A program made the position numbers and the translations under genes. A DNA stretch of 64,000 bases from Chitinophaga cymbidii (GTDB lineage Bacteria; Bacteroidota; Bacteroidia; Chitinophagales; Chitinophagaceae), in contig NZ_BKAU01000003.1 in the NCBI RefSeq assembly GCF_007992715.1, forward strand, positions 1 to 64,000. Reading direction: 5' to 3'. Under the pieces are notes generated by a model. That model was given only the letters and a program-made list of their open reading frames with translations. It was not told where the DNA came from and ran no database searches. This document shows, piece by piece, positions 1-7,264 of this stretch; within the stretch, counting starts at the first letter, position 1, and each line of letters opens with the position of its first letter.

Positions 1-34
1 GGGGCAGTACAGCGTACTGCCCCGTTTTTTTTTT
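1..34 (+). terminator. Rho-independent terminator of a gene left of the window
   Basis: A perfect 10-bp inverted repeat (GGGGCAGTAC / GTACTGCCCC) with a 3-base loop is followed by G and a run of T. The T run lies on the plus strand, so it should end a plus-strand transcript that starts outside the window. It may also stop read-through from the acylphosphatase gene on the other strand. Confidence 0.85.
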
Positions 35-58
35 CGATCATAAGAACCGGAGCATTTG

Positions 59-331
59 TTACTTGCGGAGAATGTCGAAATCAGGGTAATGCCGCAGGGG
101 GCCTTCCGTGACCTCCAGGTGGCTTACTTCCGCGCCGGACGGGCCGTAACGGCACCAGTCGATGAACTCTTCCAGCACACCTTCGGGACCTTCCGCTGCG
201 ATCCATACATGCCCGTCCGGCGTGTTTTTCACAGCGCCGCGTATGCCCATCTTGTCGGCCACAGACTTTGCGGTGGCCCTGAAGTAGACGCCCTGCACTT
301 TTCCTTTTACCAGGATTTCCTTGTGGATCAT
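59..331 (-). CDS. acyP: Acylphosphatase
   Basis: Small cytosolic enzyme (90 residues, the usual family length) that hydrolyses carboxyl-phosphate bonds of acyl phosphates such as acetyl phosphate or 1,3-bisphosphoglycerate. The active-site loop KVQGVYFR is at residues 11-18 and supplies the phosphate-binding Arg18. The second motif, GAVKNTPDG, supplies the catalytic Asn36. The whole chain is one acylphosphatase-like alpha/beta domain with no signal peptide. It stands alone: the next gene leftward is outside the window, and the upstream neighbour is separated by 292 bases. The start is the only ATG that keeps the complete first beta strand. Confidence 0.93.
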   Translation of the reverse strand: MIHKEILVKGKVQGVYFRATAKSVADKMGIRGAVKNTPDGHVWIAAEGPEGVLEEFIDWCRYGPSGAEVSHLEVTEGPLRHYPDFDILRK

Positions 332-623
332 GATATGGACGGATTAATAACTAAAAATAACAAAAAATCTGCTCCGGCGCCCGGACTACGCGCACCTGTA
401 TATGATAAACGGATGAAAGTAAACATACCACATGGGAGTTCCGTGTGAACAACGATGAGCCTCGCACAAACAGCGATGAATCCCCGTGTGAACAACGATG
501 AATTTTATGCCAGCAAGCAGAATGTAAGAGTCAGGAGATGAACGCCCGACCCGGTCAATTGGGATATATGATACTGACTGACTCTTGAAAGCAGTTTGAA
601 TAAAAGATACTATTGCCGGGGGA
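332..623. other. Intergenic stretch with a short repeat
   Basis: This 292-base stretch lies between acylphosphatase and the 2'-5' ligase-like gene. I see no coding potential. Its one structured part is three spaced copies of a roughly 16-base unit at 441-501, listed separately. No convincing terminator for the ligase-like gene was found here. Confidence 0.5.
441..501. repeat. Three direct repeats spaced 21-22 bp
   Basis: CCGTGTGAACAACGATGA occurs exactly at 441-458 and 484-501. A degenerate middle copy ending in the same GATGA (475-479) lies between them. The GATGA ends fall at 454, 475 and 497, so the period is 21-22 bp, about two helical turns. The array lies about 110 bases upstream of the acylphosphatase start. 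Function is unknown; it could be an operator or a simple short duplication. Confidence 0.6.
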
Positions 624-1226
624 TCAGGCCGCGTGGTTAAACAGCGGATGATCGGAGGGGTGATCTTTCCCGAACAGGAATTCCCGTACTACTTCATATT
701 TACCCGCGCCTCCGGCCGGTTTCTTCAACAGGCTGAAGCTGTGGCAATGAAAGCTGCGCACAAACATCTTGTTGGAAAAGTAAGGCGACAACTGGTTCAT
801 CTGCTGGTGGCTGATGGCCCGGGCCAGCGTGATATGCGGTTTGTAGCTGTTCGCCCGCAGCTCAAAGGTTTGCAGGATCTTCCGGTGCAAATCTTCCACC
901 GGTTTCGGGTTCGCCACATTCACATACAGCATGTGCTTCGATTCCCCCTGTTTGCAGTGATCAATACGGGAAGTATATACCGTAAAGGCGGACTGGTCCA
1001 TTACCACTCTTTCCAGCATGCCGATAAAATCAGCCTCGTACCGCTCCGGGAACTCCGACCTGAATAAGGATATATGCGCCTGCGTAAAAGCCCCCGGAAG
1101 ACCGCCCAGCTCCTCCGAGATCAAATGCCTGAACATACTTACATCCTGCACCGTCTGCGCATCCGGATGAATCACCAACATGTAGTCATATAATACTTCG
1201 TGTTCCATATCAATATGATTTTTCAA
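624..1226 (-). CDS. 2'-5' RNA ligase / 2H phosphoesterase family protein
   Basis: A 200-residue cytosolic protein of the 2H phosphoesterase superfamily (LigT/ThpR, cyclic phosphodiesterases). The two signature histidine motifs are visible as His51-Ile-Ser53 (QAHISLF) and His131-Ile-Thr133 (KPHITLA), about 80 residues apart as the fold requires. Family members hydrolyse or form 2',5' or cyclic phosphodiester bonds in RNA or nucleotides; the substrate cannot be told from sequence. It is a lone gene. Two palindromic sites about 80-115 bases upstream may control it. The N-terminal dozen residues are weakly conserved, so Met7 is an alternative start. Confidence 0.8.
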   Translation of the reverse strand: MKNHIDMEHEVLYDYMLVIHPDAQTVQDVSMFRHLISEELGGLPGAFTQAHISLFRSEFPERYEADFIGMLERVVMDQSAFTVYTSRIDHCKQGESKHMLYVNVANPKPVEDLHRKILQTFELRANSYKPHITLARAISHQQMNQLSPYFSNKMFVRSFHCHSFSLLKKPAGGAGKYEVVREFLFGKDHPSDHPLFNHAA

Positions 1227-1306
1227 TCATCAATTTGAGGTGGTTGCTATCATCAACAGCAATCAGATAGCTGCCTTCCTTTCACAATACGAATATACGA
1301 ACATTT

Positions 1307-1342
1307 TTAGTAAATACTAATAAATTTAGCAAAAAATACTAA
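1307..1342. promoter_or_regulatory. Pair of TTAGTA-type palindromes
   Basis: TTAGTAAATACTAA (1307-1320) is a perfect palindrome with 6-bp arms. TTAGCAAAAAATACTAA (1326-1342) repeats the same arms with one change and a longer centre. Both lie upstream of the minus-strand ligase-like gene and just past the tpiA terminator, where a promoter for that gene is expected. Two matching dyads suggest a dimeric repressor, but none is identified and the AT-rich composition makes chance dyads more likely. Confidence 0.4.
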
Positions 1343-1376
1343 AAAAAGTGGCTGCAGAAGAAAACCCGCAGCCACC
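1341..1376 (-). terminator. Terminator of tpiA
   Basis: GTGGCTGC (1348-1355) and GCAGCCAC (1368-1375) form a perfect 8-bp stem. Read on the minus strand it is followed by seven T (complement of 1341-1347). It lies directly after the tpiA stop codon. Confidence 0.8.
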
Positions 1377-1382
1377 ATATGA

Positions 1383-2141
1383 TCAGAAGCTTTTTACGAT
1401 CGCCGTAAAGTCCGCCGCCACCAGGGAGGCTCCGCCGATCAGGCCGCCGTCCACATCCGGACAGGCAAACAGTTCCGGCGCATTGGACGGTTTTGCGCTG
1501 CCGCCGTACAGGATGGTGAGGCCAAGCGCGGCTTCACGTCCATATTTCTCCGCGATCTGCGCGCGGATGAACGCATGCATGTCCTGCGCCTGCTGCGCGC
1601 TCGCGGTAAGCCCTGTGCCAATGGCCCAGATCGGCTCGTATGCGATCACAATATTTTTCAGCGCGGCCGCATCCAGGTGAAAGAGGCTTTCCTGCAGTTG
1701 CTGCGCAACGAAAGCGTTCTGCGTTTCCGCTTTTCTCACTTCCAGCGGCTCGCCGCAGCAGAAGATCGGTTTGATGCCGGCGGCCAGCGCCTGGTCTATC
1801 TTTTTCGCCAGCTGCGCATTGCTTTCCTGAAAATACTCACGGCGCTCGGAGTGGCCGAGGATCACGTAATCCACGCCGATGGACTGCAGCATGTCCGCCG
1901 CTACCTCACCGGTGTACGCGCCTGATTTTTCACTGGCGCAGTTCTGTGCCGCCACAAAAATGCCGGGGTAATTTTTTGTCAGTTGCTTTACTTTGGTCAG
2001 GTAGGGGAAGGGCGGTGCGATCACCACTTCCTGGCCTTCGGATAACTGAATGCCGGCCGCTACGATGTCGTTCACCAGCTGTTCGCCTTGCGCGAGCGTG
2101 AGGTTCATCTTCCAGTTGCCTGCTACGATCTTCTTTCTCAT
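1383..2141 (-). CDS. tpiA: Triosephosphate isomerase
   Basis: Interconverts dihydroxyacetone phosphate and glyceraldehyde 3-phosphate in glycolysis and gluconeogenesis; cytosolic dimer. The 252-residue length is typical. Catalytic residues are all present: Lys11 in GNWKMN, His97 in ILGHSERR, and Glu169 in AYEPIWAIGTG, which also leads into the flexible loop 6. The phosphate-binding ILYGGS and GGLIGGASL motifs are near the C-terminus. It follows the GlmU-like gene by 48 bases on the same strand and is probably co-transcribed. A strong terminator follows. Confidence 0.98.
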   Translation of the reverse strand: MRKKIVAGNWKMNLTLAQGEQLVNDIVAAGIQLSEGQEVVIAPPFPYLTKVKQLTKNYPGIFVAAQNCASEKSGAYTGEVAADMLQSIGVDYVILGHSERREYFQESNAQLAKKIDQALAAGIKPIFCCGEPLEVRKAETQNAFVAQQLQESLFHLDAAALKNIVIAYEPIWAIGTGLTASAQQAQDMHAFIRAQIAEKYGREAALGLTILYGGSAKPSNAPELFACPDVDGGLIGGASLVAADFTAIVKSF

Positions 2142-2189
2142 ATCATTTTAATATTTCTGATTCGGGTTTGAGGCGCGAAAAATACGGCT

Positions 2190-3347
2190 TTATCCCGGAA
2201 AAACATATGTCAATATTTGCGTGTCGCTTTCCGTCAGCGTTTGCCCTTTCAGCTGCATCCAGGCCGCCGCGTCCCGCAGGGCTTCATCCAGCCGGTAACG
2301 GTCCGTGCCGCCCCAGCTGAAGGAGGGCATGAACTTCGGCGGGAAATTGCTGCCGAAAACGTTGCAGGACACGCCGATAACGGTGCCGGTATTGAACATG
2401 GTATTGATGCTGCAACGGCTGTAATCTCCCATCAGTACGCCGCACTTCGGTCCGGCGGACCAGGCTTCCTGCCTGGCTTCCATCCAGATGCGCACCTCCC
2501 GGGCGTTGTTCTTCATATTCGAGCAGCAGGTATGCGCGCCCAGGTTGCACCATTCGCCGATCACCGCGTCGCCGAGATAGCCGTCGTGCCCCTTGTTCGA
2601 ATGATCGAAGAAGACGGTATTCTTGATCTCTCCGCCCACCACGCAGCGGTGGCCCACGGAAGTAGCGCCGTAGATGCGGCTGCCCATTTTTACGACGGAA
2701 GATTCGCCCAGCCCGAAGGGCCCGCGGATCATGCTGCCTTCCATCACCTGCGCGTCTTTACCAATGTAGATCGGGCCGGTGGCGGCGTTCAGGATGCAGC
2801 ATTCCACTACGGCGCCGGGCTCTATGAATATGTTGTCTGTGTTGAAAGTCTTGTTGGTGGATGAAAGGGGCGCGGAAACACGGCCGGCGGTCAGCAGTTC
2901 AAAATCGTCCCGGATCGCCTGGTCGTTAAACTGAAAGATGTGCCAGGGGAGGTCTATCCGTACAATGTCCCCGTCAAAATTCACTCTTTCCGAAGTAGCG
3001 GGAGAAAAGAAGTCTTCCCCGCTGATCACCTTTACCAGCAGCCTGCCGTCCTTATACAGTTCCTGCCCGGGTTCCAGCAGGCGGATGGCTTCCAGCAGGG
3101 GAGCGGAGGGCAGCAGATGGCCGTTCAGCAGTATCGTAAGGGCACTTTTGGGCGCTTTTATCAGGGGGTATCTGGCCTGGAGGTGGTCCATCGTGAAATA
3201 GCTGATGGGCGTGGTGTTCAGCCAGCGCTCCCATTTTTCCCGGATGCTGAGGAGGCCGACCTTGATGGCGGCTACGGGCCGGGTGTGGGAAAAGGGGTAT
3301 AACAGATCCCGCTCAGGCGTGTCAAACAGGATATAGTGTGGATTCAT
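2190..3347 (-). CDS. GlmU-like sugar nucleotidyltransferase with left-handed beta-helix
   Basis: A 385-residue protein of the alternate GlmU-like family common in Bacteroidota. The N-terminal part (about 1-170) resembles a diverged sugar-phosphate nucleotidyltransferase. The part from about 170 to 345 shows hexapeptide-type periodicity (GPIYIGKDAQVMEGS, GATSVGHRCVVGGEI) typical of left-handed beta-helix acyltransferases. The inferred role is UDP-N-acetylglucosamine synthesis for cell wall and lipopolysaccharide, either as a bifunctional enzyme or as one half of the pathway. Whether both activities are present is not visible from motifs. It is probably the first gene of an operon with tpiA. 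Confidence 0.75.
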   Translation of the reverse strand: MNPHYILFDTPERDLLYPFSHTRPVAAIKVGLLSIREKWERWLNTTPISYFTMDHLQARYPLIKAPKSALTILLNGHLLPSAPLLEAIRLLEPGQELYKDGRLLVKVISGEDFFSPATSERVNFDGDIVRIDLPWHIFQFNDQAIRDDFELLTAGRVSAPLSSTNKTFNTDNIFIEPGAVVECCILNAATGPIYIGKDAQVMEGSMIRGPFGLGESSVVKMGSRIYGATSVGHRCVVGGEIKNTVFFDHSNKGHDGYLGDAVIGEWCNLGAHTCCSNMKNNAREVRIWMEARQEAWSAGPKCGVLMGDYSRCSINTMFNTGTVIGVSCNVFGSNFPPKFMPSFSWGGTDRYRLDEALRDAAAWMQLKGQTLTESDTQILTYVFPG

Positions 3348-3366
3348 AGCTGGCTAAAATAAATAA

Positions 3367-3391
3367 ATCCCGCCGATTAAACCGGCGGGAT
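3367..3391 (-). terminator. Terminator of rpmE2
   Basis: ATCCCGCCG (3367-3375) pairs perfectly with CGGCGGGAT (3383-3391). On the minus strand the hairpin leads into a T-rich tract (complement of 3357-3367). It lies 27 bases after the L31 stop codon and before the GlmU-like gene. Confidence 0.75.
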
Positions 3392-3417
3392 CATGAAAAG
3401 ATATTCACAAAAAAGGC

Positions 3418-3672
3418 TTATTTAGCCTCTTTCTTGTAGCGCTTGTTGAATTTGTCGATACGGCCTGCGGTATCCACCAGTACGTTCTTACCGGTATAGA
3501 AAGGATGAGATGTATTGGAGATCTCAAGCTTGATCAAAGGATACTCGTTGCCATCCTCCCATTGCACAGTTTCGCGGGAAGGCGTAGTGGAACGGCTCAA
3601 AAAGCTCTGTCCGTTAGACATGTCTTTAAACACTACGAATCTATAATTTTCCGGATGAATTCCTTGTTTCAT
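3418..3672 (-). CDS. rpmE2: 50S ribosomal protein L31 type B
   Basis: Large-subunit ribosomal protein of 84 residues. It begins [17 protein letters not shown] and contains the family core [11 protein letters not shown]. The zinc-binding cysteines of type A L31 are absent; there is no Cys in the chain. This makes it the zinc-independent type B form. In many bacteria type B replaces type A under zinc limitation, but many Bacteroidota carry only this form. It is a single gene with its own promoter (3700-3730) and terminator. I saw no zinc-regulator operator. Confidence 0.95.
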   Translation of the reverse strand: MKQGIHPENYRFVVFKDMSNGQSFLSRSTTPSRETVQWEDGNEYPLIKLEISNTSHPFYTGKNVLVDTAGRIDKFNKRYKKEAK

Positions 3673-3699
3673 ATCAATCAGTTAAAAAAATACAGAGTG

Positions 3700-3730
3700 C
3701 AAAGGTAACAGAACTTTTTATAATAGCCAA
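3700..3730 (-). promoter_or_regulatory. Bacteroidota-type promoter of rpmE2
   Basis: On the minus strand TTG (complement of 3728-3730) is followed after 20 bases by TACCTTTG (complement of 3700-3707). This matches the Bacteroidota -33 TTG and -7 TAnnTTTG boxes. Transcription should begin near 3693, about 20 bases before the start codon. Confidence 0.65.
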
Positions 3731-3735
3731 GAAAT

Positions 3736-4227
3736 TTAGCTTTTCATATTTACATATTGCAGGGGGATGCCCAGGTTGGCTTCCTTGCATTTTTGTATAA
3801 CTTCCTGTAAATCATCTATTTTCTTGCCTGTCACCCGTACAATGTCGTCCATGATGGCGGCCTGCACTTTCAGCCCGGCGTCCTTGATCAGCTTGACGAT
3901 CTTTTTGGCGTCTTCCTGTTTGATGCCGTTCCGTACCGGGATGTCTTTTTTAAACACCTTTCCGCTCTGGTAAGGCTCCTTGCTCTGGTCGAAAATGGAG
4001 GCGTCCAGCCCTTGCCGCATCGATTTGCTGACCAGCACGTCTATGACCTGGCCGAGCTTCATATCGCTTTCCACTTCCAGGTTGAGCACCAGGTCTTTTT
4101 TATTCAGCTCGATGCTCACATGCGAATCCTTGAAATCGTACCGGGTGGTGATCTCCTTTTTAACGGTATTGATGGCGTTATCGAGGGTTTGCAGGTCTAC
4201 TTTGCTCACGATGTCAAATGACGGCAT
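3736..4227 (-). CDS. YajQ family nucleotide-binding protein
   Basis: A 163-residue cytosolic protein of the YajQ/DUF520 family. It begins with the family's MPSFDIVSKVDLQTLDNAIN and has the typical repeated fold of two ferredoxin-like halves (KKEITTRYDFKDS near 23-35, VRVTGKKIDDLQEVI near the C-terminus). Family members bind nucleotides or nucleic acids, and some bind cyclic di-GMP and act with transcription factors. Which applies here cannot be told. It is a lone gene with a -7-like TATATTTG element 33 bases upstream (complement of 4260-4267). Confidence 0.92.
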   Translation of the reverse strand: MPSFDIVSKVDLQTLDNAINTVKKEITTRYDFKDSHVSIELNKKDLVLNLEVESDMKLGQVIDVLVSKSMRQGLDASIFDQSKEPYQSGKVFKKDIPVRNGIKQEDAKKIVKLIKDAGLKVQAAIMDDIVRVTGKKIDDLQEVIQKCKEANLGIPLQYVNMKS

Positions 4228-4259
4228 AAAAGGGTTTTTAATGGTGATGAAACGAAGGG

Positions 4260-4267
4260 CAAATATA
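4260..4267 (-). promoter_or_regulatory. Possible -7 box for the yajQ gene
   Basis: TATATTTG on the minus strand matches TAnnTTTG and lies 33 bases before the start codon. No good -33 TTG is visible, because the position falls in the terminator T run of the neighbouring operon. Confidence 0.4.
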
Positions 4268-4270
4268 ATA

Positions 4271-4307
4271 AAAAAGCCACGACCGGTGAAGGCCAGTGGC
4301 TTTTTTT
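4271..4307. terminator. Bidirectional terminator after blaR1
   Basis: AAAAAGCCAC (4271-4280) and GTGGCTTTTT (4296-4305) form a 10-bp stem with T runs on both strands. On the minus strand it ends the blaI-blaR1 operon, whose stop codon is at 4340. It separates that operon from yajQ. Confidence 0.85.
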
Positions 4308-4339
4308 AGCTGATAGAATGGCGAAAATAAAATGAATGG

Positions 4340-6598
4340 TTAATCCTGGTCCTGAACGTTTATATGGAGATTTGTCTTATTGCCTGATATTGAAACGTTA
4401 TCTTCCTTCAGATATTGCGAATACTTCCGCATTACTTTGGCGGGCTGCTTCTTCCCGTTGATGTACAGGTGGCCGTCCTTTTTCTGGATATCGAAGTTTT
4501 CACTGCGGTCGATGAGCTTGTCGTTTTCCAACCCCTTCAGGAGGTCGTTCATATTCCTGGAATGTTTCTCTGCCCTGGCAGCCTGGCCGGAACGGAGGTA
4601 GGCGTTCCTGGCCTCGGCCACTGCCCGGAACTGCTGCTGCTGTGCCTTGAGGGCTTCGGCGCGGGCCAGCTGGAGCGCCTGCTGCCGGGCGCGGAGGGCT
4701 TCCATGCTTTCCTGGTGCGCCGCCTTGAGGGCTTCCTGCCGGGCGCGCATGTCGTGGGCGCGGGCCTGGTTCATATCGCGGAGGGCTTCCGTGCGCGCGG
4801 CATTGATCTCCTCCCAATTGATCTTGTCCAGGCTCTTTTTGATGTCCTGCTGCATCTTTTCCCAGTCGGCCTTGTTCATCTTGTCCTTCAGCTGGTCCTG
4901 TATCTTGTCCCACTGGATGTTCTTCATCTGCTCCTGGATATTCCTGTTCATTTTGTCCCAATCGATGTTCTTCATGCTTTTCTCAATATCCCTGTTCATC
5001 TTGTCCCAGTCGATCTTCTTCATGCTCTCGGCCAGCTGCTGGTTCATTTTATCCCAGTTGATGTTTTTCATGCTTTCCGTCACATTCCTGTTGATCTTTT
5101 CCCAGTCGATGTTCTTCATGCTTTCCGCGATCTGCTGGTTCATTTTGTCCCAGTTGAAGTTCTTCATCCTGGCCTGCGCGTCGCGGGCGCGCTGTTGCGC
5201 CTGTTGCATGCGGATGTAGCTTTCTTCCATTTTTTTGCGGTCGCCCGCGGGCATCTCGTCGATGCTGTTGTATTCTTTCACCTCGCCTTTATCGTTGGTG
5301 ATGATGATCTTGCGGTTTTTGGCCGGAAGGGTGTCATTATCAAAATCATAGATGAAATCGGGCGGTGTGGGCGGAGCAGGTGGTGCTGGCGGCGCTACCG
5401 GGGAAACGGGCGTACCCGGCGCCGGCGGGGCAGGCGGCGTTACCGGAGCTATGGGCGCTACCGGGGCGGCGGTGGCTGTTACTGGGGGTGGTGCGGGCGG
5501 CGCCGGAGGCGGTACGGGCACAGTGTCCCTGTTCCAGCTGAAGAACGTTTCCGCTTTGGCGGTGTTGGCCGAAGGGTTCAGCCAGGCGATAGACACCAGC
5601 CCCGTGAGAATGATCAGCATGGCCATCATCCGTTGCGTATAGTTAAGATTCTTCTTTTTCATTTCCATGATGCGTTTGATGCGATGAAGTAAATGGTGTT
5701 TGTCATCTGCCGCCGCCATGGCCATCGGGTTGGCTGTCAACCGGTATTCTTCCAGCGCAACCAGCGCCCTGGCGTATTGCAGGGGCTGTACGGTACCTGC
5801 TATCACAAGATCGTCACAGCAATGTTCCCTTTCCAGGCGGATGTTTTTGGAGATCCACCATACAAAAGGATTAAAGAACAGGATGGTTTCAACAATGGAC
5901 TGGAAGATATTCAACAGGTAGTCATTACGTTTGATATGCGCCAGCTCGTGCAGCAAGATGGCTTCCAGCTGGTCCGGCGAAAGGTTGTTGACCATCGCGG
6001 CGGGGAGGAGGATCACCGGGCGCAGGAAGCCGATCATCACGGGCACCTGCAGATGCTTCGAGATGAACAGCTGCACCTTGCGGGCCACGCCCATGCGGCT
6101 TGCCAGCCTGAACAGATGATGTTCCCATTCCTTACCCATGGCGGTAACGTCCTGCTGCCGTATCTGGCGCAGCTGGGCCAGGTCAATGCACAGCTTGATG
6201 GCCATGATCACCACGCCGATGGCGTAAATAGAAACCAGCACCGGGAAGTACACTTCCATGCCCGGCAGCATCATATGCAGCCCGTCCGTTTTTTGCGCCG
6301 GTACATGCTGCGCCACCGCGGCCAGCGTGGAAACGTCCATTTTCATCGCCAGCTCTTCCACCACATGCTCCGCTTTTACAAGCGACAGCTCATGAAAGAA
6401 GGTCCATACGAACCAGCCGCTGATACCGGCCAGTGAGAGAAACGACAAATGATATTTGATGGCGGCGCTGGCCATGGGCCAGATCTTCAGCACTACTCTC
6501 AGGCACGCATACACGCAGAAGGCCTGCCAGAAAGAATGCAGCAGCGTCCAGCCGAAGGCGCGGATAATGTCAGTGGTCAATGGTAGCAAGGATGTCAT
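4340..6598 (-). CDS. BlaR1-type M56 membrane metalloprotease with repeat domain
   Basis: A 752-residue antirepressor protease that should cleave the BlaI repressor encoded just upstream. The membrane protease part covers about 1-340, with helices near 12-36, 46-68, 115-140 and 325-340. The zinc motif HELAH is at 217-221, with a downstream glutamate-rich segment (REHCCDDL, 257-264). The C-terminal part is unusual. A Pro/Ala-rich linker (359-413) leads to eight tandem 16-residue repeats of the form MKNxxWDKMNxxxxES (478 to about 605). A second Ala/Gln/Arg-rich coiled-coil region follows (about 610-690). There is no penicillin-binding sensor domain, so the signal is probably not a beta-lactam. 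The gene follows blaI by 10 bases. Confidence 0.85.
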   Translation of the reverse strand: MTSLLPLTTDIIRAFGWTLLHSFWQAFCVYACLRVVLKIWPMASAAIKYHLSFLSLAGISGWFVWTFFHELSLVKAEHVVEELAMKMDVSTLAAVAQHVPAQKTDGLHMMLPGMEVYFPVLVSIYAIGVVIMAIKLCIDLAQLRQIRQQDVTAMGKEWEHHLFRLASRMGVARKVQLFISKHLQVPVMIGFLRPVILLPAAMVNNLSPDQLEAILLHELAHIKRNDYLLNIFQSIVETILFFNPFVWWISKNIRLEREHCCDDLVIAGTVQPLQYARALVALEEYRLTANPMAMAAADDKHHLLHRIKRIMEMKKKNLNYTQRMMAMLIILTGLVSIAWLNPSANTAKAETFFSWNRDTVPVPPPAPPAPPPVTATAAPVAPIAPVTPPAPPAPGTPVSPVAPPAPPAPPTPPDFIYDFDNDTLPAKNRKIIITNDKGEVKEYNSIDEMPAGDRKKMEESYIRMQQAQQRARDAQARMKNFNWDKMNQQIAESMKNIDWEKINRNVTESMKNINWDKMNQQLAESMKKIDWDKMNRDIEKSMKNIDWDKMNRNIQEQMKNIQWDKIQDQLKDKMNKADWEKMQQDIKKSLDKINWEEINAARTEALRDMNQARAHDMRARQEALKAAHQESMEALRARQQALQLARAEALKAQQQQFRAVAEARNAYLRSGQAARAEKHSRNMNDLLKGLENDKLIDRSENFDIQKKDGHLYINGKKQPAKVMRKYSQYLKEDNVSISGNKTNLHINVQDQD
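4784..5167 (-). repeat. Eight tandem 48-bp coding repeats in blaR1
   Basis: Codons 478 to about 605 encode eight consecutive 16-residue units with a near-invariant Trp and the pattern MKNIxWDKMNxxIxxS. The DNA copies have diverged, which argues that the protein pattern is kept by selection and not by recent slippage. The predicted structure is an amphipathic helix or coiled coil outside the membrane. Confidence 0.85.
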
Positions 6599-6608
6599 GG
6601 CAAAAAGT

Positions 6609-6992
6609 TTAAGACTGCTTTTTTTCCATCTCGTTCAGATACTGGCGGATACGGTCCAGCTCTTCCGGGGAAGAACGGTGATGGCCCAGGGCCTGCATCA
6701 CCAGCTGGGTGGCGGAACCATTGAATACCGTATCTATCATTTTGTTCAATAGCTGCTGTTGTGTGCGCTCCTGCGAAACGCTGGCTTCGTAGATGTGCGT
6801 CTTCGCACTGGCATCCCGCTTCAGCAAACCTTTTTCATGCATGATCTGCATCAGCTTGAGGGTAGTGGTGTAACCCGCTTCCTTGCTTTGCTCCAGTATC
6901 TCATGCACTTCCCTTACCGTACTGGCCCCGCGTTCCCACAGGATGCCCAGTATTTCCAGTTCACTTTCCGTTGGTTTAACCTGCTTGTTCAT
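6609..6992 (-). CDS. BlaI/MecI/CopY family transcriptional repressor
   Basis: A 127-residue winged-helix repressor. The N-terminal part (about 1-75) has the family pattern: KPTESELEILGILWERG, then TVREVHEIL, then GYTTTLKLMQIMHEKGLL. The C-terminal helices mediate dimerisation. The family binds dyad operators as a dimer and is inactivated when the partner BlaR1 protease responds to its signal. Here two matching dyads sit on the promoter directly upstream, so it very probably represses its own operon. blaR1 follows after 10 bases. Confidence 0.93.
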   Translation of the reverse strand: MNKQVKPTESELEILGILWERGASTVREVHEILEQSKEAGYTTTLKLMQIMHEKGLLKRDASAKTHIYEASVSQERTQQQLLNKMIDTVFNGSATQLVMQALGHHRSSPEELDRIRQYLNEMEKKQS

Positions 6993-7020
6993 TGTTGAAT
7001 TTTATAAATGATACCTGTTC

Positions 7021-7036
7021 TACGAATATCTTCGTA
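7021..7036. promoter_or_regulatory. BlaI operator 1
   Basis: TACGAATATCTTCGTA is a perfect dyad with 6-bp arms (TACGAA/TTCGTA). It lies directly downstream of the -7 box of the blaI promoter and should cover the transcription start. It is 24 bp centre to centre from operator 2. Confidence 0.8.
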
Positions 7037-7038
7037 AA

Positions 7039-7067
7039 CAAATGTACGATACTTTTCGTAATAGCAA
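7039..7067 (-). promoter_or_regulatory. Promoter of blaI-blaR1
   Basis: On the minus strand TTG (complement of 7065-7067) and TACATTTG (complement of 7039-7046) are separated by 18 bases, which fits the Bacteroidota -33/-7 consensus. Operator 2 lies in the spacer and operator 1 at the start point. Bound BlaI would therefore block polymerase. Confidence 0.75.
7045..7060. promoter_or_regulatory. BlaI operator 2
   Basis: TACGATACTTTTCGTA has the same arms as operator 1 with one mismatch and the same 16-bp length. It sits between the -33 and -7 boxes of the blaI promoter. Confidence 0.75.
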
Positions 7068-7138
7068 AATAAAGGGGTGATTTTTTATTTGGATGGTGAT
7101 GGGGTGGGAGGAGTGGTGGCAGGGACAAAAAAAAAGGG

Positions 7139-7240
7139 GTGACCAAAAAGTAATGGCCAGCCCTGATTTATCCGGTTACCTGGTGGGAACCGTTGCTGTT
7201 CAAGCGATTCTCAAAGCCTTCGTTTTACTTCTTGGTCACT
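7139..7240. repeat. Spaced inverted repeat between blaI and the barrel gene
   Basis: GTGACCAAAAAGTAA (near 7139-7153) and TTACTTCTTGGTCAC (near 7226-7240) are inverted copies with one mismatch, about 70 bases apart. No transposase or coding remnant lies between them. It could be a long-range hairpin in the 3' region of the operon that ends at 7265, or the remnant of a small mobile repeat. Confidence 0.45.
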
Positions 7241-7264
7241 TCCTGCCATCTGTTTTTTGTCAGA

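Noticed and set aside
4784..5167. Regular 48-bp repeats considered as a CRISPR array
   Set aside because: The repeats are contiguous, diverged and in frame with a conserved protein pattern. There are no spacers or cas genes.
5352..5642. Plus-strand frame reading as a collagen-like Gly-rich protein
   Set aside because: It is the antisense reading of the Pro/Ala-rich linker of blaR1, since CCN/GCN codons read back as GGN/GCN. No signal or conserved neighbour supports it.
4415..5692. Long plus-strand frame (425 codons) opposite blaR1
   Set aside because: It arises from the tandem repeats and codon bias of the real gene on the other strand. It has no recognisable domain.
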